This document shows positions 58,231 to 64,000 of a DNA stretch of 64,000 nt, piece by piece (within the stretch, counting starts at the first letter, position 1; each line of letters starts with the position of its first letter). Origin of the DNA: Akkermansiaceae bacterium (GTDB taxonomy: Bacteria > Verrucomicrobiota > Verrucomicrobiia > Verrucomicrobiales > Akkermansiaceae). The stretch spans positions 20,012-84,011 of the forward strand of contig JAJQGU010000073.1 of NCBI GenBank assembly GCA_021200315.1, given 5' to 3'. The position numbers and the translations under genes are program-made. The notes under the pieces were generated by a model. The model searched no databases. It was not told where the DNA came from and saw nothing but the letters and a program-made list of their open reading frames with translations.

Positions 58231-59235
58231 TTATTTCATCGGGGTATTGAGAAAGCGGCGGAGCATTTTGCGGTCCGGCGAGGCCATGGGAAGTTTTTCG
58301 AGCGTTTCCGTGCCGATCCATTCCTCGCCGGGACGAGCCTGGGCGGGATCGCCGGACGCGTAGAGAAGGCGCGTGATTTTGTAGCGGGTGACGCTGTATT
58401 TCTGCCTGCACAGCAGGGGAAGGCCGCGCGTGCTCTCGGCGTTTCGGCGGGGAAGGCGGTACATGCCCTGGTGCCTTTTGCCCTCGGCCTGTTTTTCGAC
58501 GAGTACGCCTCGGGGGGTGACGCAGAGAAGGTCGTGATGCGTCTCTTCCACGTGCGGAGGGCGTGCGGTCTTGACGGGAAGCGCCTCCGGATTTTCGGCG
58601 AGGCAGTGTTCCCGGCAGGGGCAGAGCAGGCAGTCCGGCCGATGAGGCAGGCAGAAGGTCTGCCCCAGCTCCATGAGGGCGGAGTTGAAGACGCGGGGGC
58701 GCCGGCGGTCGAGCAATTCCTCCGCCCGCCGCCGGAGCCGCCGGCGTCCCTCGGCGGAATCCGCGGGCGTGAAGTCGTTGTCCAGGCGGGTCAGTACGCG
58801 GGCCGCGTTGGCGTCGACGAGGGGTGCGGGCAGATCGAACGCGAAGGAAAGCAGCGCGCCCGCCGTGTATTCGCCGATGCCCGGCAGGCGGCGCAGCAGT
58901 CCGGCGTCGCGGGGGAACGCGCCGCCGTATTGTTTGCAGACTGCCCGCGCAGCCGCCCGCAGCGAGCGCACGCGGGTGTAGTAGCCGAGTCCCTCCCACG
59001 AGCGGAGAGCCTCTTCCTCGGTGGCGTCGGCCAACGCGGCCGGGGTGGGGAAACGAGCCATCCATGCCGCATAGCGGTTGAGAACAGCCGGGATAGTCGT
59101 CTGCTGCAGCATGACCTCCGAGACGAGGATGGCCCAGGGATCCCGGGTCTCGCGCCAGGGGTAGCTCCTGCCGGAGGTCTCGAACCAGCGCGTCAGGGCG
59201 CGGGTGATGGCGGAGCTGCGTTCGCTCTCTGTCAT
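58231..59235 (-). CDS. mutY: A/G-specific adenine glycosylase
   Basis: YPWRETRDPWAILVSEVMLQQTTI, LGYYTRVRSLRAAA, LPGIGEYTAGALLSFAFD, VDANAARVLTRL, FeS Cys set CLPHRPDCLLCPCREHC; 4-nt overlap with aroE. Confidence 0.95.
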   Translation of the reverse strand: MTESERSSAITRALTRWFETSGRSYPWRETRDPWAILVSEVMLQQTTIPAVLNRYAAWMARFPTPAALADATEEEALRSWEGLGYYTRVRSLRAAARAVCKQYGGAFPRDAGLLRRLPGIGEYTAGALLSFAFDLPAPLVDANAARVLTRLDNDFTPADSAEGRRRLRRRAEELLDRRRPRVFNSALMELGQTFCLPHRPDCLLCPCREHCLAENPEALPVKTARPPHVEETHHDLLCVTPRGVLVEKQAEGKRHQGMYRLPRRNAESTRGLPLLCRQKYSVTRYKITRLLYASGDPAQARPGEEWIGTETLEKLPMASPDRKMLRRFLNTPMK

Positions 59236-60134
59236 GATTCGCTTGCGGCGGCGAGCGCCTTTGCCATGGCGTCGGCGTCGGGCTCCCGGTTCGGAAACCA
59301 GAGCCGGAAGGCGCCGATGCCCTGATGCAGCAGCATGCCTTCTCCGCCGGCCACCCTGAGGCCGCGCTTGCGGGCGAGCCTTTGCAGGGGCGTGTCGTGC
59401 GTCACGAGGTCGTAGACCGCGAGGCCGGGATGAAGAGCTTCCTGAGGCAGGGGCAGGGGGTCGTCCTCCCGCAGGCCGAGCGAGGTGGCCTGGATGAGCA
59501 GCTCGGCCTTTTTCGCGGCCCTGATCACCCCGGCGGCGTCTTCGGAGGACAGGCGGGATACCGCGCCCGGCCGATGCCGTGCCAGCTGCGCGCAAAGCCC
59601 GTCGAGCTTCTCCAGCGTGCGGTTGACGAGAACGAGGCCGGCGCAGCGCTCGAGCGCGCACTGACAGGCCAGAGACGTGCCCGCGCCCCCGCCTGCGCCC
59701 AGAAGCACGATGCGGCGGCTGTGCAGGGTGAGGTTCATTTCCTGCCGCAGCGCCGTCGAAAAGCCGGGGCCGTCTGTGTTGGCGCCTTCGATTTCGTCCC
59801 CCCGGAAAATGAACGTGTTGACCGAGCCGCTGAGCTCGGCGAGGGGATCGAGGCGCATGGCCATAGCCCAGGCCCGCTTCTTGAAGGGCACAGTGACGTT
59901 GGCGCCGAAAAAGCCCAGACCGCGGAGGCGGTGCACGACGGTCTCGAATTCGTCTTCCCCGGCCAGGACGCGGATGTAGGAGACGGGGATGCCGGCCGCG
60001 TCGAGGGCGGCCTGCTGCAATTGGGGGGATTTTGAATGGGCGATGGGATTGCCGATCACGGCCAGACGAGCCCGCGGCTCTCTTCGCCGGAATTCCTCCG
60101 ACAGGAGGTCGGAGCATGTGTAATAGCCATTCAT
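59232..60134 (-). CDS. aroE: Shikimate dehydrogenase
   Basis: VIGNPIAHSKSPQLQQAALDAAG, FFGANVTVPFKKRAW, LSGSVNTFIF, NTDGPGF, LLGAGGGAGTSLA. Confidence 0.95.
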   Translation of the reverse strand: MNGYYTCSDLLSEEFRRREPRARLAVIGNPIAHSKSPQLQQAALDAAGIPVSYIRVLAGEDEFETVVHRLRGLGFFGANVTVPFKKRAWAMAMRLDPLAELSGSVNTFIFRGDEIEGANTDGPGFSTALRQEMNLTLHSRRIVLLGAGGGAGTSLACQCALERCAGLVLVNRTLEKLDGLCAQLARHRPGAVSRLSSEDAAGVIRAAKKAELLIQATSLGLREDDPLPLPQEALHPGLAVYDLVTHDTPLQRLARKRGLRVAGGEGMLLHQGIGAFRLWFPNREPDADAMAKALAAASES

Positions 60135-60162
60135 ATGAGAATGGAAACGCGTTTGCCGTGCG

Positions 60163-60954
60163 TCATCCGCGGTCGTCGAGCGAGCGGATGATTTCCATGT
60201 CGTAATGAGTGTTCAGATAGATGTCGATGGGATCCGGGCAGGGGCACTCCTTTTCCAGCCTGCGCTCTTCGCGCAGAGTGCGGCGGGCGGTTTCGGCCTC
60301 TTCCCGGCCGAGTTTGCCGTCGCCGTTCCGATCGAACCGTTCGAGCAGTTCCCTGCGGAGTTCGGTGAACAACTTTTCCGCCTCGCTCATGAGCGCCCTG
60401 TTCTCTTCGGGGCCGATTCTGCCGTCGCCGTCCGCGTCGAATCGTTCCAAAAGGAGCTTTCCCGTCAGCAGCGCGAGAGGCCCTCCCCGTTCCGGGGGAG
60501 GAGGGGACGAGGGCCGCCCGGACTCCCCGCCGCGCGGCTTCGGGCGGTGCGCCTCCTTCCCCTGCCGTCCGCGCAGGGCTTTCATCATGGCTGCGTGTTC
60601 GTCTTCGCCGAGCCTGCCGTCGCCGTTCGTGTCGAAGCGGCGCAGCAGAGACATTTCGGCGTCTTTGCGCGCTTCCTCGGCATCGCGGATGAGACGCATC
60701 GCTTCGCTTTCGTCGATCAGGCCGTTGCCGTCCAAATCGTATTTGTCGAGCAGCAGCTGGCGGATCAGCATGGTGCGCGCCGTATGCGCCCGGGAGGAAG
60801 GGGGCGGTTCGTCTCTCCGATGTTCGCCCCGCTGGTCGCGCGTCTCCCGTACGCCCGCGGCCGGCCCGCCCGTTCCGAAGGGAACCGCCGCGGCGATATC
60901 CTGCACGGGCAGCGCGAGCAGCCCGAGGGCGGCCATGGACAAGACAGGCTTCAT
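60163..60954 (-). CDS. Secreted EF-hand protein (four EF-hand-like loops)
   Basis: Signal peptide MKPVLSMAALGLLALPVQDIAAA; DLDGNGLIDESE, DTNGDGRLGEDE, DADGDGRIGPEE, DRNGDGKLGREE. Confidence 0.85.
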   Translation of the reverse strand: MKPVLSMAALGLLALPVQDIAAAVPFGTGGPAAGVRETRDQRGEHRRDEPPPSSRAHTARTMLIRQLLLDKYDLDGNGLIDESEAMRLIRDAEEARKDAEMSLLRRFDTNGDGRLGEDEHAAMMKALRGRQGKEAHRPKPRGGESGRPSSPPPPERGGPLALLTGKLLLERFDADGDGRIGPEENRALMSEAEKLFTELRRELLERFDRNGDGKLGREEAETARRTLREERRLEKECPCPDPIDIYLNTHYDMEIIRSLDDRG

Positions 60955-61010
60955 ATTCTTCCCTGAAACACCGCGGGAAGGGCAAAGTTGCGCCGCTCTC
61001 CCGCCGGTTC

Positions 61011-61559
61011 TCATTTCTTCTCCGCGTTCAGCACGTGGGCGATCGCCTCCTTCTGGAGAGTGATCTCCAAGCCGCTGGCGATCTCGAGTCCGACTGTCGC
61101 GTCGCTCACTTTGCGGACGACGCCGTGGATGCCGGCGTTCGTGATCACCTTGCTGCCGACCTTGAGCGAGTTGATGCGGGCCTGCTGCTCCTTCTGCGCC
61201 TTGCGCTGGGGACGGATGAAGAGCATGTAGAGGATGATGAAGAGCAGCGCGAAAGTGATGAGACCGCTGTATTGTTCGTAGCCCGAGGGCTGCGGGGCGT
61301 CTCCCCTGGCCGGCCGGGCGGCGGCGCCCTGCGCGGACTCGGGCACGGGAGCCGGCGCGGTGCCGGTTTCCGCCAAATCCGCGGGCGCGGAGGCTCTCTC
61401 TGATGAATTCGCCGAGTCCAGGCTGGGGACGCCTGCCGTGGCGGCGCTTTGCTGCTGTTCGGGCTGCTGTTGTTCCGCGGGGGCGGCTTCCTGGGCGGCT
61501 GCGGGGAACGCGATTCCGAGCGCGATCGCGGCCGCGGCGAGATGACGGATTTTTTTCAT
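61011..61559 (-). CDS. yajC: Preprotein translocase subunit YajC with long N-terminal extension
   Basis: LITFALLFIILYMLFIRPQRKAQKEQQARINSLKVGSKVITNAGIHGVVRKVSD; extra signal-like and Q/E/A/P-rich N-terminus. Confidence 0.92.
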   Translation of the reverse strand: MKKIRHLAAAAIALGIAFPAAAQEAAPAEQQQPEQQQSAATAGVPSLDSANSSERASAPADLAETGTAPAPVPESAQGAAARPARGDAPQPSGYEQYSGLITFALLFIILYMLFIRPQRKAQKEQQARINSLKVGSKVITNAGIHGVVRKVSDATVGLEIASGLEITLQKEAIAHVLNAEKK

Positions 61560-62686
61560 GATATGTTGTTTGCTTGATATTGCGAGATGAAGGCGCCCTT
61601 GAAGGCGCCGAATTCGCCGGACTCGATCGCGCTTCTCGCCTGCGCCATCAGCCGGAGGTAGAAGGAAAGATTTTGGAATGAGAGGAGCCGCAGAGCCAGA
61701 ACCTCTCCCGCGCGGAAGAAATGCCGCACGGCCGCGCGCGGGAAGCGGGAGACGTGGGGCGGGGACGCGGGGTCGAGAGGCCGTGTGTCGAGTTCCCATT
61801 TCTTGTTCCTGATGTGGACGGGGCCGTCGGGGGTGAGCGCGATGCCGTGCCGGGCGAGGCGCGTGGGCATGACGCAGTCGAACATGTCGATGCCCCGTTC
61901 GATCATTTCGAGCATCTGGACGGGGGTGCCCAGTCCCATTGCGTAGCGGGGTTTGTCTTCCGGCAGCCACGGGACGGAGTTATCGATGGCCCGCAGCATT
62001 TCGCTTTCCGGTTCCCCCACGGAGACGCCGCCCACCGCATAGCCGTCGAAATCCATGGCGCGCAGTTCGAGAGCGCATTTTTTGCGCAGGTCGGCGTAGG
62101 CAGAGCCCTGCACGATGCCGAAGCGGCTCTGCGCACACGCGCCCGAGGCCGGCTTGTGCGCGTCCGCCCAGCCGCGGCAGCGCTCCGCCCAGCGCAGGGT
62201 GAGCCCGAGGGATTTCTCCGCGTAGTCCCGTCCGCAGGGATAGGGAGGGCACTCGTCGAAGAGCATGGCGATGTCGCTGCCCAGCAGAGCTTGAATTTCC
62301 ATCGATTTCTCGGGCGTGAGCAGCATGTGCGCGCCGTCGATGTGGTTCTGGAAGCGCACGCCCTCTTCGGTGATTTTGCGCAGCCGTGCGAGAGACCACA
62401 CCTGAAAGCCTCCGGAATCGGTGAGTATGGGGCCGTCCCATCCCGTCAGGGCGTGGAGGCCGCCCAGCGAGGCGATTTGTTCCGCGCCGGGGCGCAGGGA
62501 AAGATGATACGTGTTGCCGAGGATAATCTCCGCGCCGAGTTCGCGCAGTTCTTCCGGGTGGAGCGTTTTCACCGTGCCCTGCGTGCCCACGGGCATGAAA
62601 GCCGGTGTTTGGACGTCGCCGTGGGGCAGATGGAGCACGCCCCGCCGCGCTCCGCTCGGATCGGTCTGAAGAAGGGAGAAACTCAT
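61556..62686 (-). CDS. tgt: Queuine tRNA-ribosyltransferase
   Basis: PAFMPVGTQGTVKTLHPEEL, ILGNTYHLSLRPG, GPILTDSGGFQVWSLARLRKITEEGVRF, YAMGLGTPVQMLEMIERGIDMFDCVMPTRLARHG. Confidence 0.96.
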   Translation of the reverse strand: MSFSLLQTDPSGARRGVLHLPHGDVQTPAFMPVGTQGTVKTLHPEELRELGAEIILGNTYHLSLRPGAEQIASLGGLHALTGWDGPILTDSGGFQVWSLARLRKITEEGVRFQNHIDGAHMLLTPEKSMEIQALLGSDIAMLFDECPPYPCGRDYAEKSLGLTLRWAERCRGWADAHKPASGACAQSRFGIVQGSAYADLRKKCALELRAMDFDGYAVGGVSVGEPESEMLRAIDNSVPWLPEDKPRYAMGLGTPVQMLEMIERGIDMFDCVMPTRLARHGIALTPDGPVHIRNKKWELDTRPLDPASPPHVSRFPRAAVRHFFRAGEVLALRLLSFQNLSFYLRLMAQARSAIESGEFGAFKGAFISQYQANNIS

Positions 62687-63276
62687 GCCGCGTCAGCTTT
62701 CCGGAAGCGTGCGCGGAAGATTTCCCTCCCTTTCGCTTCCCATTGCCGTTGAAAGTCCGTTTTGGGGTAGAAAAAGGCGTCTTCGCTCCATTCGAGGCGG
62801 AGGAAGAGCCCGCTCCCCGCCATGCGCTCGTTCACCCATTCGAAATATTCCCGGTGATCCGTCTTGAAGAGAAACTCGCCGCCCGGCGCCAGAGCGCGGT
62901 GCAGCACGGGCGGAAAGTCGGCCTGCACCAGGCGTTTCTTGTGCTTCTTCTTTTTCGGCCAGGGATCGGGGAAAAGGTAGTGCAGACGGGTGATGAGGCC
63001 CGGTTTCAGGAACCATTCGAGAAAGTACCGGCTTTCGATCCGAAGCACCCGCACATTGCGGAGCCCCGCGCGCTCCGCCGCGCGGCACGCAATCTTCGCC
63101 CGCCCCTCCAGACGCTCCACCCCCAGGAACAGCCGCTCCGGATGGCGCCGCGCCATTGCGCTCAAAAACCCGCCCTCTCCGCAGCCCAAATCGACTTCGC
63201 ACACTTCGCCGTCCCCGAAAATTTCGGCGGCTGAATGCGTGCGGAAGTAGTCGTCTGGCACAAATGAGGCGTTCAT
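62683..63276 (-). CDS. trmB: tRNA (guanine-N7-)-methyltransferase
   Basis: CEVDLGCGEGGFLSAMARRHPERLFLGVER, YLFPDPWPKKKKHKKRLVQADF. Confidence 0.94.
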   Translation of the reverse strand: MNASFVPDDYFRTHSAAEIFGDGEVCEVDLGCGEGGFLSAMARRHPERLFLGVERLEGRAKIACRAAERAGLRNVRVLRIESRYFLEWFLKPGLITRLHYLFPDPWPKKKKHKKRLVQADFPPVLHRALAPGGEFLFKTDHREYFEWVNERMAGSGLFLRLEWSEDAFFYPKTDFQRQWEAKGREIFRARFRKADAA

Positions 63277-63285
63277 CGGCGCGCC

Positions 63286-63314
63286 ATTCTAGGAAATGTG
63301 CGGGATAAAGTCAA
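63286..63314 (-). promoter_or_regulatory. Sigma70-type promoter for the trmB operon
   Basis: On minus strand TTGACT, 17-nt spacer, TAGAAT, 9 nt before ATG 63276. Confidence 0.65.
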
Positions 63315-63396
63315 AAATTATCCGCGGCTGTATTGGATTCAGTGCTGAGAGCTGAGTTTGGAGTTGGAGGTGATGCGGGCCGGGGAGAAGTGGAGT

Positions 63397-63418
63397 GGGA
63401 GGGGAAGGGAAATTCGGG
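63397..63418 (+). other. Canonical G-quadruplex motif in purine-rich intergenic tract
   Basis: GGG-A-GGGG-AA-GGG-AAATTC-GGG. Confidence 0.6.
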
Positions 63419-63456
63419 AGGTGAGGGGGAGGAGCCGGAGGGAGCGGCGATGCATG

Positions 63457-63473
63457 GCGGATTTTGAATCCGC
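63457..63473. repeat. Short palindromic element, copy A
   Basis: GCGGATTTTGAATCCGC: 7-bp stem, TTG loop; inverted partner at 63637. Confidence 0.7.
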
Positions 63474-63636
63474 TGTCAACCCGAAAATTCAAATTCTTTT
63501 GAAGGCAAACTATCTGCGCCCCAATTTCATTTCGTGAATTTCAGCCTGAATTTATATAATGGCGTTATGTATTTTTAGGAAGAAATGTTGTATTCGGAAT
63601 GAATTACATGCGAATTTCAGGAGGCGTTTCTGTATG

Positions 63637-63653
63637 GCGGATTCAAAATCCGC
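63637..63653. repeat. Short palindromic element, copy B (inverse orientation to copy A)
   Basis: GCGGATTCAAAATCCGC, exact reverse complement of copy A; starts 180 nt after copy A. Confidence 0.7.
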
Positions 63654-63779
63654 TATGCTTTCTTTCGTCCTTTGGGCGCGGGGAGCGGTTTTCTCCCCGC
63701 TCTCCCTCCTCCGCCGCGGGATGCGGCGCGGGTGCGCGGACACTCACATAACCCCATCCCAATAAAAATTAACTCATTT

Positions 63780-64000
63780 ATGAAGAAGTCCATTATTGCT
63801 CTCGCTCTCCTCTCGTCCGCCGCCCTGGCCGCCGAGATCCCCACGACTACTGATGTCACCTACTATACGGGGGACACAAACGGCACCGTCAACTGGACAC
63901 CATCCCTCTCCGGAGATGATCCAGACTCTCTCGACTCGTGGGCGTTTACGTTCACGGTGAGCGTGACGACCACAGATTCGAGTACCAAGCCGCTCATCAG
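63780..64000 (+). CDS. N-terminus of a secreted protein (3' end outside window)
   Basis: ATG at 63780: MKKSIIALALLSSAALAAEIPTTTDVTYYTGDTNGTVNWTPSLSGDDPDSLDSWAFTFTVSVTTTDSSTKPLI; open to window edge. Confidence 0.75.
   Translation, partial: MKKSIIALALLSSAALAAEIPTTTDVTYYTGDTNGTVNWTPSLSGDDPDSLDSWAFTFTVSVTTTDSSTKPLI

Noticed and set aside
59236-60117. N-terminal extension of the mutY-containing ORF (58231..60117)
   Set aside because: Alternate frame over aroE; the real MutY start is the ATG at 59235 with a 4-nt overlap

Overview
GC-rich bacterial chromosomal window, densely packed and mostly housekeeping. The gene set (two secreted alpha-L-fucosidases, a TIGR04073-like exosortase-associated protein, a CoaE-Rho fusion, fused SecDF, system II cytochrome c biogenesis) suggests a Verrucomicrobiota-type, possibly gut-associated organism; this taxonomy is inference. 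Main blocks: the end of a YejE/YejA/DppD/DppF peptide ABC operon; LysR; RtcB; ABC-F; panB-folK-dapB-dapA; a dynamin-like GTPase; an MFS transporter; a 1487-aa M16 protease with a large extra C-terminal domain; a lower-GC McrBC-like restriction pair; SecDF; LolC/E-like permease; GYF_2-RDD protein; panD; secG; CcsA/ResB; a CPA2 antiporter; pyrC; a small ferritin-like protein; a NagX/DUF5009-like membrane protein; tRNA-Pro(GGG); argC; sigma-54 response regulator; GT39-like membrane protein; xseB-dxs-recO-leuA-pth-lipA; rpmE2; the coaE-rho fusion; GH29, OsmC and GH95; and trmB-tgt-yajC-(EF-hand)-aroE-mutY. The window ends in the first codons of a secreted protein, preceded by an intergenic region with an inverted pair of short palindromes and a G-quadruplex motif. 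Most interesting to me: (1) the M16 protease fused to a C-terminal region with a possible clan CD (gingipain/caspase-like) His/Cys signature; (2) a recurrent promoter layout in which the -10 box ends only 6-13 nt before the start codon at about 13 genes, suggesting widespread leaderless or near-leaderless mRNAs; (3) the CoaE-Rho fusion; (4) the stand-alone McrBC-like pair lacking an evident N-terminal recognition domain. No rRNA, CRISPR array, transposase or integrase was seen. All family calls are by reading motifs; no database search was run.
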